The notes under the pieces are model-generated. The model made no database searches. It was not told the origin of the DNA and saw only the letters and a list, made by a program, of their open reading frames with translations. From assembly GCA_014379385.1 (NCBI GenBank), contig JACMLW010000140.1, positions 1 through 63,688 on the forward strand: a DNA stretch of 63,688 nt. The letters are read 5' to 3'. The position numbers and the translations under genes were made by a program. The DNA comes from Phycisphaerales bacterium. Its GTDB lineage: Bacteria; Planctomycetota; Phycisphaerae; Phycisphaerales; UBA1924. Positions 41,995 through 54,214 of the stretch are shown here, in pieces; position 1 is the first letter of the stretch, and each line of letters opens with the position of its first letter.

Positions 41995-43215
41995 GTGCCA
42001 CGTGGTTGTCCGAGCGTGTTGTGGGTTGCGGCGGTGCTCGCCGCGGCATCAGTTTGGTTTGCGCCCCGCGCCGGCATCGCCGCCCAGCCGCCGGCGGACT
42101 GCGGCGTGCCCGAAGACTCGGGTCGGAAACGCCCCGACCCCAAGAAAGTGGCGCTCGTCCGCGTGAAGGGGGACCTGGACAACCTGCGGCTCGTGAAGGA
42201 CTTTGCCGCGGCGATCGCCGAGGTGGAGCGCGATGGTGCGGGGCTGTGCATCGTGGAGCTGGAGGCGAATGCCTGGCGCGCGGACGTGGTGTGGGCGATG
42301 GCCGAGGCCATGCGGTCGAGCCGGTCTCGCTGCGTTGGATACCTCAATGACCCGGATGACCGGGTGGGGGTGGGGGCGCTGCTGTTGGCAATGTGCGGGG
42401 CGTCCTGCTACGCGCAGGAGAAGACTCTGATCGCCGCCGAGGCCGCCGACAATCTCCGGTCGGATGCACCGAGCGAGACCGACTGGGAGGCGGTGGATCG
42501 ACAACTGCAAGGTGCAGTGTGGACATCGCTCAAGCGGCGCTCGGCCGACTCGCAACTGGTTGAAACGCTCCTGGCGCCCACCGGCCAACTGTGGGCATCG
42601 GCGGACGCCGCTGGCACACCGGCGCGACTGCTCGCGGAGCCACCCAAGGACGTTGCCGGCGCACCTGCGGCCACGCAGATTCTCGCGGCGTCGCCGCTCG
42701 GTGAAGCGTCGAGACTCCGGCTCGGAGCAGAACTCGCGGAATCCCTTGGCGTGGTCACGGCGAGCGTCCGATCAGCGGGCGAGTTTGCGGCGCTCGAAGG
42801 CGGGAGCGCTGGGAGCGCCACGCGCCGGGCGGTGACCGTGGTGAGCGGCCTTGCCAAAGCGCGGGCGGACCTCGGCGCGACAATGGAACGAATCGATCGG
42901 GCGCTCTCTTTGTCGGAGCGAGTGCTGGCGGATGTGCCGCGGCGGTCAAGGCCGGATTCGGTGCGGAAGAGCAACGAGGCCGGGCGGGAATCACTATCGC
43001 TGCTGAAGGAGACCAGGACGGCGCTGCAGCTGTGCGAGGGCATGTTTTCGGAGTACCCGGAGTTGTACCGTGAAACCGTGCCGGGCGTGACACCGGTGGG
43101 GCAGGAGGACCGCAAGCCGCAGTGGCTGTGGCGCCAGGCGTTTCAGACCCGGCGAGATCGGCTGGACGAGCTTGAAGCGGACGCTCGACTCGCGGCCGAA
43201 CGGAAGGAGCGGTAG
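41995..43215 (+). CDS. Exported ClpP/NfeD-like domain protein lacking catalytic serine
   Basis: The gene starts with GTG 41995. The 406-residue protein has a Sec signal (about 1-30). Residues 45-150 follow the ClpP/NfeD crotonase-like layout: VALVRVKGDLDNLRLV, CIVELEANAWRADVVWAMAEAM, CVGYLNDPDDRVGVGALLLA. The NfeD-type catalytic Ser should lie in an 'ASAGA' turn; here it reads RVGVGA, so the protease is likely inactive. The rest is an Ala-rich coil ending in a basic helix. It precedes arfB by 2 bases. Confidence 0.55.
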   Translation: MPRGCPSVLWVAAVLAAASVWFAPRAGIAAQPPADCGVPEDSGRKRPDPKKVALVRVKGDLDNLRLVKDFAAAIAEVERDGAGLCIVELEANAWRADVVWAMAEAMRSSRSRCVGYLNDPDDRVGVGALLLAMCGASCYAQEKTLIAAEAADNLRSDAPSETDWEAVDRQLQGAVWTSLKRRSADSQLVETLLAPTGQLWASADAAGTPARLLAEPPKDVAGAPAATQILAASPLGEASRLRLGAELAESLGVVTASVRSAGEFAALEGGSAGSATRRAVTVVSGLAKARADLGATMERIDRALSLSERVLADVPRRSRPDSVRKSNEAGRESLSLLKETRTALQLCEGMFSEYPELYRETVPGVTPVGQEDRKPQWLWRQAFQTRRDRLDELEADARLAAERKER

Positions 43216-43217
43216 CA

Positions 43218-43685
43218 GTGGCCGAGCCTGAGCGCGCCGGCCCCGGGCCTGAAGTTCCTGCGCCTACGGGGGTTGAGATCGCGCCGCACGTGTACGTGCC
43301 CGAGGGCGTGCTGGCATTCTCGTATTCGCGCAGCGGTGGACCGGGGGGGCAGAACGTCAACAAGGTGTCGAGTAAGGCCGAGTTGCGGCTGGCGCTGCAC
43401 CAGATTCCAATCTCCGCGAGGGCGCGCGCCCGGCTGGCGCGGCTGGCCGGGCGGCGCCTCACCGATGAAGGTGAGTTGATTCTCACATGCGAGGAGGATC
43501 GCTCGCAGAGCCGCAACCGCGCAGCGTGCTTTGATAAACTCCGCGAACTGATTGTCCAGGCCTTGATGGAGCCCAAAGTGCGCCGGAAAACTAAGCCCTC
43601 CAAGGGATCGGTGCAGCGACGACTTGACGAGAAAAAAACGCGGGCCCGCACCAAGCGCGGGCGGGGGCGTCACGAGGCGGAATAG
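43218..43685 (+). CDS. arfB: ArfB-type peptidyl-tRNA hydrolase (ribosome rescue)
   Basis: The start is GTG 43218, right after the upstream gene's stop (43215), so they are likely co-transcribed. The 155-residue product has SRSGGPGGQNVNKVSSKAEL with the catalytic GGQ motif near residues 43-45. It also has the basic C-terminal tail (KTKPSKGSVQRRLDEKK) that ArfB/YaeJ inserts into the empty mRNA channel of stalled ribosomes. The short length, with no release-factor decoding domain, fits ArfB rather than RF1 or RF2. Confidence 0.9.
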   Translation: MAEPERAGPGPEVPAPTGVEIAPHVYVPEGVLAFSYSRSGGPGGQNVNKVSSKAELRLALHQIPISARARARLARLAGRRLTDEGELILTCEEDRSQSRNRAACFDKLRELIVQALMEPKVRRKTKPSKGSVQRRLDEKKTRARTKRGRGRHEAE

Positions 43686-46652
<2,967 letters not shown>

Positions 46653-46669
46653 CAACAACGGCTTATTGT

Positions 46670-47305
46670 TCAGGCCCGGCGGCGGCGCGCCAGCATTGTC
46701 CCGCTGAGTCCCAGTAGCGCGAGCGATCCCGGCGACGGCACGATGTTGATGATCGCGCCGTCAACGAAGGTCGGGACGGGTCCCGCCATCCCGACGGCGT
46801 CGTACAGCTGGCTCGCAAACACCGGGGAATCCACGGGCACCATCCGGTTCGCCCCACCGGCAGTGAACGTGTAACGGAACACCTCGATCGGGTTCGAGGC
46901 GTCAAAGCCCGGATTGATGAAGGCCGGGAGTTGAAACAAGTCAATCGCGCCTGTATTCGCGCTGATCGTTCGCATGCCCGGCATGGGGATGTCTACGAGC
47001 AGTTGGGGCATCATCGAGAGTGCGCTATTGCGGCCGAGGCCGGGGCTCGCGAAATCGAGCGCATCAGTCAAGTCCGATCCGGGCATTTCCACCGTGAGCA
47101 ACATGCTGGCCAGCCCGCTGAGCAGTGAATCCGCCCCCCACATGGCCGTCCCCGTCACGATCACGGTCTGACCGGGGGTGACATTCACCGATTCCTGGCC
47201 GTTTACCTTCCAATCAAGCGTAATCAGCGGCGGCGTCGCGACGGCAAGCGTGGCGAGCCCGAGACCTGAGACCGCGGCGGCGAGAACGGGGGTGGTAATC
47301 TTCAT
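46670..47305 (-). CDS. PEP-CTERM-type secreted protein, paralogue 2
   Basis: ATG 47305 has an AAAGGA-type RBS. The 211-residue product has the same length and layout as the 27709-28344 gene: Sec signal, strand-rich body, and tail IVPSPGSLALLGLSGTMLA, then RRRR and A. Shared blocks include NPGFDA(S/G)NPIE, and 'RMVPVDSPVFASQLYDAVGM'. The signal peptide starts MKITTPVLAAAVSG. It is convergent with gyrB, 17 bases apart, with no hairpin between. Probably an exosortase substrate. Confidence 0.85.
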   Translation of the reverse strand: MKITTPVLAAAVSGLGLATLAVATPPLITLDWKVNGQESVNVTPGQTVIVTGTAMWGADSLLSGLASMLLTVEMPGSDLTDALDFASPGLGRNSALSMMPQLLVDIPMPGMRTISANTGAIDLFQLPAFINPGFDASNPIEVFRYTFTAGGANRMVPVDSPVFASQLYDAVGMAGPVPTFVDGAIINIVPSPGSLALLGLSGTMLARRRRA

Positions 47306-47572
47306 GTGCGAGTCTTTCCTTTGCAAACCGTCGGCGCGATCGATTGTCGGGACCGCCGCGTGAGCGCCTCGAGCATGCAACAGGAATGTCGCCGCGTGCC
47401 CCGCGGGCCCGGTTTCGGTGAATCGCGCCCCCCCACTCGACCCGACAACAGCCACGTCCTGCCCCGCTTGACTCGGCACAGGCCCGTCAACGGCTGATAA
47501 GCAGCTCCAGGCGCACTTGGCTCACACCGTCGCTTCACCCGTTCCCATCACCCGGCCCTACCATCCCCCTCC

Positions 47573-49252
47573 ATGCCGGCGCGGCTCCCACTCACAGTCT
47601 GGCGGTATGTACTCGCCGACCTCTGGCGGCTCGTGCTCCTCACCGCCGCCGTCCTAGTCACGGTGCTCGCTTTCGCCGCGGCCGTTAAGTTCCTCGCCGA
47701 TGGCAAGCTCGGACCACTCGACACACTCAAGTTCATGCTTATCGCGATGGTGCCGATGCTCCAGTACGCCCTGCCGTTCGCGGCCGGGTTCAGCGCAACC
47801 CTCGCCTACCACCGCATGGCCGCCGACAACGAGCTGCTCGCCTGCCACGCCGGCGGCGTCGGCCACCGAACCCTGCTCACGCCAGCCGCGCTCAGCGGCG
47901 TGGTGATGGCCATCGTGCTCGCCACCCTCTCCAGCGAGGTCATCCCCAAGTTTCTGCGCGGCATGCAACAGCTCGTCACCGAAGATGCCACGCGACTCAT
48001 GGTCGCAGAGATCAACCGCGGCCAGGCGGTGCAGATGGAGGACAACACACTCGTCTACGCCGACAGCGTGGAACGATTGCCGCCTGATTCCTCTGGTGCC
48101 GCGCAGCGCCTCTGGCTTCGCGGCGTGCTCGTGGTCAAGCTCGATGACAACGGGCAAGTCGAGGTGGAGGGCACGGCTCGCGAGGCCTTCGTCTGGTTCT
48201 TCCCCGCCGGCTCCGCCGAACGCCGCACCCTCGTGCAGATGCACGCCCGCGAGTTCCTCGGCCGCAAGCGCGGCGAGGCGACGACCGAGTCGTCGATGGA
48301 CCTCCAGTACTCTGTGCCCAATGCATTCGCCGACGACCCAAAGTTCTACGGGTTCCGGGAGCTGCGTTCGCTGCGCCGTCGCCCCGAGGCCCTCCCCCAG
48401 ATCGACTCGCAGCGCCGGTGGCTCGCGACCATGCTCGCGGAGCGCGCCACGGTAGGGCAAATCCAGTCCTCGCTCCAGCTCGACGCCAATATTTCCATGC
48501 GCGACTCGCTCGACCAGCCCGTCGTGCTCCGCGCCAGCAACCTCGAGTGGGACGACGCGCGCAAGTGGTACCGCATCCTCCCCGACACGCCCGGCGGCCC
48601 GGTCGAGTTCGAGCGAATGCTCGATGGCGGTCGGTCGCAGATCCAGCAGTCGCGTAGCGCCTGGCTCCGCTCGCTCCCCTCGGTCGAGGCCGGCGAGCGC
48701 GGCGTGAGCTTTGAGGTCCGCATGGAGGATGTCACCACCATGGGCTCGAGTTCCGACCCGACGATCGACTCGGGCGGCGCCGTCACGGGCCAGAAGCTCA
48801 ACAAGGTGGTGTCCGGCCTCACCGTCTCGGCAAATCCCGGGCCTGAGTACTTCTCCAAGAGTGCCGTCGAACTGCTCGAACTCGCCGACCAGCGCGTCGC
48901 CGAGTTCGATTGGGACACGCCGGTCCGTGAGCCGCGCGACAAGCTCCGAACCCGCATCGAGAACCTGATGCGCGAGATAACCAGCAAGCAGCACGAACGG
49001 CTCGCCATGAGCGTCGCCTGCCTGGTTATGGTCCTGACCGGCGCCGTCATGGCCGTGCGACTGCGCGACGGGATGCCGCTGCACGTGTACCTCTGGAGCT
49101 TTTTCCCGGCGCTCGCGGCGGTCCTCTCGATCAGCGCCGGCCAGCAGCTTGTCCACCAGCACGGGCTGCCGGGCCTCTCGCTGCTGTGGGGCGGGGTGGC
49201 GGCGCTGTCGCTCTTCACTTTTTTCGAGTATCGGCGCATGGCGCGCCACTGA
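47573..49252 (+). CDS. LptF/LptG-family permease, long form
   Basis: The 559-residue protein has N-terminal helices (about 12-35, 55-80, 100-130), and three helices at the C-terminus (about 470-555), with a large central periplasmic region. This is the LptF/LptG (YjgP/YjgQ) layout; those proteins form the membrane part of the LPS export ABC transporter with LptB. The usual length is about 360, so the periplasmic insert (about 200-450) is unusually long. It leads a run of envelope genes ending in a second LptF/G homologue at 51842. Confidence 0.85.
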   Translation: MPARLPLTVWRYVLADLWRLVLLTAAVLVTVLAFAAAVKFLADGKLGPLDTLKFMLIAMVPMLQYALPFAAGFSATLAYHRMAADNELLACHAGGVGHRTLLTPAALSGVVMAIVLATLSSEVIPKFLRGMQQLVTEDATRLMVAEINRGQAVQMEDNTLVYADSVERLPPDSSGAAQRLWLRGVLVVKLDDNGQVEVEGTAREAFVWFFPAGSAERRTLVQMHAREFLGRKRGEATTESSMDLQYSVPNAFADDPKFYGFRELRSLRRRPEALPQIDSQRRWLATMLAERATVGQIQSSLQLDANISMRDSLDQPVVLRASNLEWDDARKWYRILPDTPGGPVEFERMLDGGRSQIQQSRSAWLRSLPSVEAGERGVSFEVRMEDVTTMGSSSDPTIDSGGAVTGQKLNKVVSGLTVSANPGPEYFSKSAVELLELADQRVAEFDWDTPVREPRDKLRTRIENLMREITSKQHERLAMSVACLVMVLTGAVMAVRLRDGMPLHVYLWSFFPALAAVLSISAGQQLVHQHGLPGLSLLWGGVAALSLFTFFEYRRMARH

Positions 49253-49296
49253 GAACTTGCCCCGCCCCCGCCACGATCACACCAGCCCGCACCTCA

Positions 49297-51042
49297 ATGA
49301 CCACGCCCGCCGAGCCCCTCCACCCCTCTGTTGGCCGCGCCCACGATCGCCCGCGACATCCATCGCCCCGCGGCGGCGCGCCCAATCGCCCTTGGTGGGT
49401 CGCGCCCTTGGCGCTCACCCTCGCGATCACAATCGCTCGCCTCGTCTACCTCGCGCTCTTCTGCCCCTACACACTCATCGAGGACGAGGCGCACTACTGG
49501 GAGTGGAGCCGCCGACTCGACTGGTCGTACTACACCAAGGGCCCGGGAATCGCCCTGGCCATCCGCGCCGGCACATGGCTCTTCGGAGACACCGAGTTCG
49601 GCGTTCGCTTCCCCGCTGTCATCGCCGCCGCCATCGGTGCCATGTCCATCGCCGGGCTCGCGGCGGACGTCTCACGCGGACGCGACCGCCACGGTCATCC
49701 GCTTGTTCCGATGAACGGGCGCGTCGCCTTCTTCGCCGCGGCGGTGTTCATGCTCACGCCCATCACGCAACTCGTTGGATTCGTCTCGACGATCGACGGC
49801 CCCTTTGTCGCGTGCTGGGCGCTGGCCTGCTGGGCCGCGTGGCGGGCCCTCGGACGAGCTTCAGTGTGGGCGTGGGTCGAACTTGGCCTCGCGCTCGCCG
49901 TCGGCTTCCTCTTCAAGTACACCATCCTTCTTCTGCTCCCCGGGCTCCTCTTGTACGCCGTGCTCCGGCGCCGCCGGATGAAACTCACTCGCTCCTGGCC
50001 GGCGCTCGCCGGGATCACGTCGGCGCTCATGGTCGTGGGCCTCCTGCCCGTGCTGATCTGGAACGCCCGCGAAGGGTGGCCCACGCTCCGCCACCTCGGC
50101 GGGCATCTCGGTGTCAAGGGCGGCGACATGCCGTCGACAGGATGGAACTACGACCCCAACTGGACCCTCGAGTTCATCGGAACCCAGGTCGGCATCGTCG
50201 GCCCCGCCCTCGCGCTCGCCGCCCTTGGCGCCGTCCGTTGGATGGGCCGGGGCCCCAGCGACCGCACGCATCGCGCCGGCGCCGCGTTCCTGATCTGCGC
50301 CGCCCTCCCGATCTTGTTTTTCTACCTGCTCGTCACGCTCAAGACCGAGGCCGAGGGAAACTGGGCCCTCGGCGGCTACGCGACACTCATGGCCCTCGCG
50401 GGCTGGTTCGCGGCTGACTCGATGGTCGAGTATCGCCGCCGCATCGCGGCATGGCTCGCGCTCCCGCCGGGGCCATCGGGTCACAGGCCTTGGGCCGGAT
50501 ACATCCGGCGCAAGCCCGAGATCCCCGGCCAAATCCTGTGGCACGTCACCGTCGGGTACGGCCTCATCGTCGGCGTGGGCATGCTGCGGCTCGATCTGCT
50601 TGATTACATCCCCCCGCTCAAAGATCTCGCGCCCGCGGGCCGCTTCATGGGGGCCGACCAAATGGCCGCCCACGTTACGGAGGAAGCAGCGAAGCTACGC
50701 GACCAGACGGGCAAGGAACCGTTCGTCGTCACGCAGCACTACGGGCGGGCGAGCCAGCTCGCGTTCTACCTGCCCGGCCACCCGAGCGTCCTCTGCACCA
50801 GTTCCCGCATGGCCGGCCGCCGAACCCAATACGACTTCTGGCGCGACACAAGCCTTGACGACCCAGCCCTGCTCGGCCGCCCCGCGGTCATGCTCGGCGC
50901 CACGCCCGAGCAGTGGCGCACCGTCTTCGCCGAGGCCCATCCCCTCGGCAAACTCCGCGGGGAGCGAAAGCTCCAGCGGCCCGCGTTCACCGGTATCGGG
51001 TACCTTGGGTTCGGCGCGCCGCCGGCCTCAACTTCACGATGA
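49297..51042 (+). CDS. Family 39-like membrane glycosyltransferase
   Basis: ATG 49297 gives a 581-residue polytopic protein with about ten hydrophobic stretches. The N-terminal loop has 'LIEDEAHYWEWSRRLDWSYYTKGPG', with the Asp-Glu pair of PMT/ArnT-type enzymes that add sugars from lipid-linked donors to outer-membrane lipids or proteins. It sits 45 bases after the LptF-like gene and overlaps the PAP2 gene by 4 bases (ATGA). The cluster suggests modification of an exported glycolipid. Confidence 0.8.
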   Translation: MTTPAEPLHPSVGRAHDRPRHPSPRGGAPNRPWWVAPLALTLAITIARLVYLALFCPYTLIEDEAHYWEWSRRLDWSYYTKGPGIALAIRAGTWLFGDTEFGVRFPAVIAAAIGAMSIAGLAADVSRGRDRHGHPLVPMNGRVAFFAAAVFMLTPITQLVGFVSTIDGPFVACWALACWAAWRALGRASVWAWVELGLALAVGFLFKYTILLLLPGLLLYAVLRRRRMKLTRSWPALAGITSALMVVGLLPVLIWNAREGWPTLRHLGGHLGVKGGDMPSTGWNYDPNWTLEFIGTQVGIVGPALALAALGAVRWMGRGPSDRTHRAGAAFLICAALPILFFYLLVTLKTEAEGNWALGGYATLMALAGWFAADSMVEYRRRIAAWLALPPGPSGHRPWAGYIRRKPEIPGQILWHVTVGYGLIVGVGMLRLDLLDYIPPLKDLAPAGRFMGADQMAAHVTEEAAKLRDQTGKEPFVVTQHYGRASQLAFYLPGHPSVLCTSSRMAGRRTQYDFWRDTSLDDPALLGRPAVMLGATPEQWRTVFAEAHPLGKLRGERKLQRPAFTGIGYLGFGAPPASTSR

Positions 51043-51845
51043 CCACCCTGCAACCCCCATACCCGGATCACCTCACCCGGCGATCACGCGAGCGAACGAT
51101 CCGCATCGTGCTCTGGTGGCTCATTGGCTTCGTGGTGGCGCTGGCCTGGGACAAGGCCGCTTACAACGCTCTGGCCGTCACCGCAGTCGGTGGCGAGGCC
51201 GCGCATCACGCCAAGGCCTCGCTCGAAGCCCGCGACTGGTACCGCCTCCTCCGCATCACCGGATACCTGCCCACATGGTTCTGCGTTGCGACAATCTTCT
51301 TCCTCACTGACCGCGCCCGCGCCTCCCGCGGGCTCCCGCCGCCCCTGCTCCCGCATGCCGACACCTGGCCCAACCGCGCCGGCCTCCGGCGCGCCGCCCT
51401 GCTCTTGCTCTGCACTATCGGCAGCGGCGCCGCGGCCGAACTGATCAAGCTCATCATCGGGCGCGTCCGCCCCGGAGCGTCCATCGGCTCCGGGCTCTGG
51501 TACGACTTCCGCCTCCCGCTTTCCGGACTGCTCACTGGCGCCGACCTCGGCTTCCCCAGCAGCCACGCCGCCGTCGCATTCGCCGCCGCCTTCGCGATGA
51601 CCACCCTGCTCAGGCCGGCCCGGCCGGTTGTCCTCGCCCTGGCGATCGGCTGCGCCTACACCCGCCTCGCCGCCGGAGCCCATTTTCTGTCGGACGTCTA
51701 CGCCGCGGCCGGGCTTTCCTACGCTGTGTGCGCCTGGTTCCGGCGCCTGGACGCCAGGAACAACGCCGGAACCCATCCGTTGTTGACTTCGCACGCCGAC
51801 GCCCGACCGGCTAACCAGTCCTTCACCGCGCACCACCATCAATGA
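51039..51845 (+). CDS. PAP2-family phosphatase
   Basis: The 268-residue membrane protein has the three PAP2 motifs: KLIIGRVRP near residue 140, FPSSHAAVAFA near 170, and RLAAGAHFLSDVYAA near 205, giving the Lys-Arg-Pro / Ser-His / Arg-His-Asp active site. It probably removes phosphate from undecaprenyl pyrophosphate or a lipid-A-like lipid at the outer face of the inner membrane. It overlaps both neighbours by 4 bases (51039-51042 and 51842-51845), so it belongs to the LptF-GT39-PAP2-LptG operon. Confidence 0.88.
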   Translation: MTTLQPPYPDHLTRRSRERTIRIVLWWLIGFVVALAWDKAAYNALAVTAVGGEAAHHAKASLEARDWYRLLRITGYLPTWFCVATIFFLTDRARASRGLPPPLLPHADTWPNRAGLRRAALLLLCTIGSGAAAELIKLIIGRVRPGASIGSGLWYDFRLPLSGLLTGADLGFPSSHAAVAFAAAFAMTTLLRPARPVVLALAIGCAYTRLAAGAHFLSDVYAAAGLSYAVCAWFRRLDARNNAGTHPLLTSHADARPANQSFTAHHHQ

Positions 51846-52993
51846 CCACCCTCGACCGCTACATCGCGCGACAATACATCTTCAATGTGCTTGCGCTGCT
51901 CATCCTGCTCTTCTCCTTCGTCGTCGCCGTCGATGTTTCCCTCAATCTCGACCGGTTTATTGAGGCCGCCCGCGAAATGCCCCAGGCCTCCGAGGAGCAG
52001 GCCGGCTCGCTCCGCCGCGGCCTGATTGCCGTCTTCCTCATCGCCGACCTCTGGTGGCCCCGCCTGCTCCAGCTCTTCAGCTACCTCATCGGGCTTGTGC
52101 TTGTCGGCGCCATGGGCTTCACCTTCGCACAGCTCGTTCGTCACCGCGAGCTCGTCGCCGTGCTCGCCGGCGGCATCAGCCTCCACCGCGTCGCCCGCCC
52201 AGTGCTCATCGTCGCCTCCATAGCCCTCGGCCTCGCCGTGCTGAATCAAGAACTGCTGATCCCCCGCCTCGCCGAACGCGGCCTGCTCACGCGCGATCAC
52301 GGCGACGCCGGACGGCGCGACTGGTCCGCCTTCGAGGTCAGTCTCACGCGCGACGCCGACGGCCGAATCCTCCACGCCCGCAAGTTCGATCCAGACGCCC
52401 AGACCCTCGACGGCATCAACATCTGGGAACGCGATGACACGCTCCGCGCCACCCGCCGTATCACCGCCTCGCACGCCACGTGGGAAGATGGCGCCTGGCG
52501 ACTCGAGAACCCACTGATCGAGAGCCTCCAGCTCGGGCGCGCCGGCATCGCGGGCGGACGCGCAAGCATCCCCCCCACCGCCGGCCCCGATATTCTGAGA
52601 ACCGACCTCGACCCCACCACCCTCCTGGTCCGGCGCTACGCCGACTTCAGCCAGAACCTCTCCTCTGGCCAGATCAACTCCATCCTCGCAGCGCCCCACA
52701 TCGACCCCGCCCTGCGCGATCAGATGAACCGGGTCCGCTTCGGTCGCCTCTCAACCGTCCTCTCGTCCATGCTCGCCCTCATCATCGCCATGCCCTTCTT
52801 CCTGATGCGCGAGCCCCGCAACATGGTCGTGCAGTCGCTCAAGTGCGCCCCCGTCGCCATGGGCGCACTCATGGGCGGCATCCTCGGCGCCGCCGCCCCT
52901 ATCCCCGGACTCCCCGCCTCGTTCGCTGTCTTCCTGCCCGTGCTGATGCTCATCCCAATCGCCACCGCTACCACCGCCGCGCTCCGGACTTGA
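51842..52993 (+). CDS. LptF/LptG-family permease, second copy
   Basis: The 383-residue length is normal for LptF/LptG. It has an N-terminal amphipathic 'MTTLDRYIARQYIFNVLALLI' followed by helices near 15-40, 60-85 and 100-125, the periplasmic jelly-roll region, and three C-terminal helices. With the long homologue at 47573 it would make the LptF/LptG heterodimer; which copy is F and which G cannot be told. Its ATG overlaps the PAP2 stop. Confidence 0.85.
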   Translation: MTTLDRYIARQYIFNVLALLILLFSFVVAVDVSLNLDRFIEAAREMPQASEEQAGSLRRGLIAVFLIADLWWPRLLQLFSYLIGLVLVGAMGFTFAQLVRHRELVAVLAGGISLHRVARPVLIVASIALGLAVLNQELLIPRLAERGLLTRDHGDAGRRDWSAFEVSLTRDADGRILHARKFDPDAQTLDGINIWERDDTLRATRRITASHATWEDGAWRLENPLIESLQLGRAGIAGGRASIPPTAGPDILRTDLDPTTLLVRRYADFSQNLSSGQINSILAAPHIDPALRDQMNRVRFGRLSTVLSSMLALIIAMPFFLMREPRNMVVQSLKCAPVAMGALMGGILGAAAPIPGLPASFAVFLPVLMLIPIATATTAALRT

Positions 52994-53047
52994 GCAAGTC
53001 CGAGAACTCCACTTAACCCCTCCCCGCTTTCGGCCGATGAACCCCTT

Positions 53048-53473
53048 ATGTTCGTCGGCTCAGTCATGTCTCGACACGTCATCTCCGCCGGCATGGACGA
53101 CACCCTCCAGGCCGTCCGCGACCTCTTTGAATCGCACAACTTCCACCACGTCGTCGTCCTCGACGATGGAAAGCTTGTCGGCGTCGTCTCCGACCGCGAC
53201 CTGCTCATGAACATCAGCCCGTTCGTCGGTGGCCTCGCCGAGCGTCCGCAAGACCTCCGCTCCATGCAGCGCAAGGTCCATCAGGTCATGTCGCGCGACC
53301 CCGTCTGGGTCACCGAACTCACCCCCATCCAGGACGCCGCCCGCCTCATGCTCCAGCACGACGTCTCATGCCTCCCCGTCCTCGACGGGCGCGCCGGCTG
53401 CCGTGGCATCGTCACGATGCGTGACATCCTCCGCTGGCTCGTCAAGACCGACGCCTGTCGCCTCGCCGCCTGA
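53048..53473 (+). CDS. Two-CBS-domain protein
   Basis: The 141-residue protein has two CBS repeats: VMSRHVISAGMDDTLQAVRD to VVSDRDLL (about 6-55) and VMSRDPVWVTELTPIQDAAR to MRDILRWLV (about 80-133). CBS pairs bind adenosine nucleotides and usually regulate other proteins. It is transcribed on its own (LptG ends 54 bases upstream). The last 108 bases overlap the convergent cupredoxin gene on the other strand. Confidence 0.85.
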   Translation: MFVGSVMSRHVISAGMDDTLQAVRDLFESHNFHHVVVLDDGKLVGVVSDRDLLMNISPFVGGLAERPQDLRSMQRKVHQVMSRDPVWVTELTPIQDAARLMLQHDVSCLPVLDGRAGCRGIVTMRDILRWLVKTDACRLAA

Positions 53474-53944
53474 GCGCGCCCCAACCTGAATCCGCTCGCC
53501 GCGCCGCCGTCTTAGCGCCGCCGCCGCGGCACCCAGGCTCAGCAGCCCCGCCGCGCCCGGCGCCGGCACCACCGTGATCGTCCCCGACATCCCGCTCGCG
53601 GTCCCATCGCCGTTGTCCTGACCGTGCGGCAGGCAGTAATAGTGCCACACGCCCACGTTCTGGAACGTGTGATCAAACGTCTGCCCCGCGTTCATGATCA
53701 GACCCGAATCCCACTGCTCGGGAATCCCCCCCACCGACGTGCTCGTGTGGAACGGGTTCACGAACAGCCACTGGATCGTGTCGCCCACGTTGATTACCGG
53801 GTCCGTGATCGGCGCCGGCGGCAGGTTCGTGCTGAAGTCAAAGTGAAACACATTCACAACGATCGTGTCCGCACCAGCCGAACCCCCCAGCGCCGCCGCC
53901 GCGGCCCCCGCCACAAACACATTTCGGCCGTACTTCACTTGCAA
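53366..53944 (-). CDS. Cupredoxin with PEP-CTERM-like tail and extra C-terminal extension
   Basis: The 192-residue protein has a Sec signal (about 1-26) and a plastocyanin-like domain: type 1 copper ligands H66, C104, H107 and M119 are in the expected order (FHTSTS; HYYCLPHG; GMSG). At 127-148 is PAPGAAGLLSLGAAAAALRRRR, the PEP-CTERM layout. The frame continues another 44 residues after the basic run, overlapping the CBS gene antisense. Either the extension is real or the natural stop has been lost. It is exported and would carry copper for electron transfer. Confidence 0.75.
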   Translation of the reverse strand: MQVKYGRNVFVAGAAAAALGGSAGADTIVVNVFHFDFSTNLPPAPITDPVINVGDTIQWLFVNPFHTSTSVGGIPEQWDSGLIMNAGQTFDHTFQNVGVWHYYCLPHGQDNGDGTASGMSGTITVVPAPGAAGLLSLGAAAAALRRRRGERIQVGARSGGEATGVGLDEPAEDVTHRDDATAAGAPVEDGEA

Positions 53945-54214
53945 TGCCCCTTGCGAATGTTCAATCGGATCCCAAACCCTACCACAATGGGGTAGGCCCG
54001 CAACCGCTTCCCGCAGAATAGGCCACTGCGGCGCAAGATCGGGCCACGCCCAGCACCCTCAATCCGCCCGAATCCCTCCCGCCTCGGCACATCAGCCGAT
54101 GGCCGTCCGCCCCGGCACCAGTCATGCTGAGCACACGAACGCTTGCTCGATTCTCAACTCTCGTGCTCATCTCGTTGCCGTCTTCAGCAATGTAGCCGCT
54201 TCCCGGAGGATTCC

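Noticed and set aside
47654-49249. 531-residue antisense frame over the LptF-like gene
   Set aside because: Same artefact; the opposite strand encodes a clear membrane protein.
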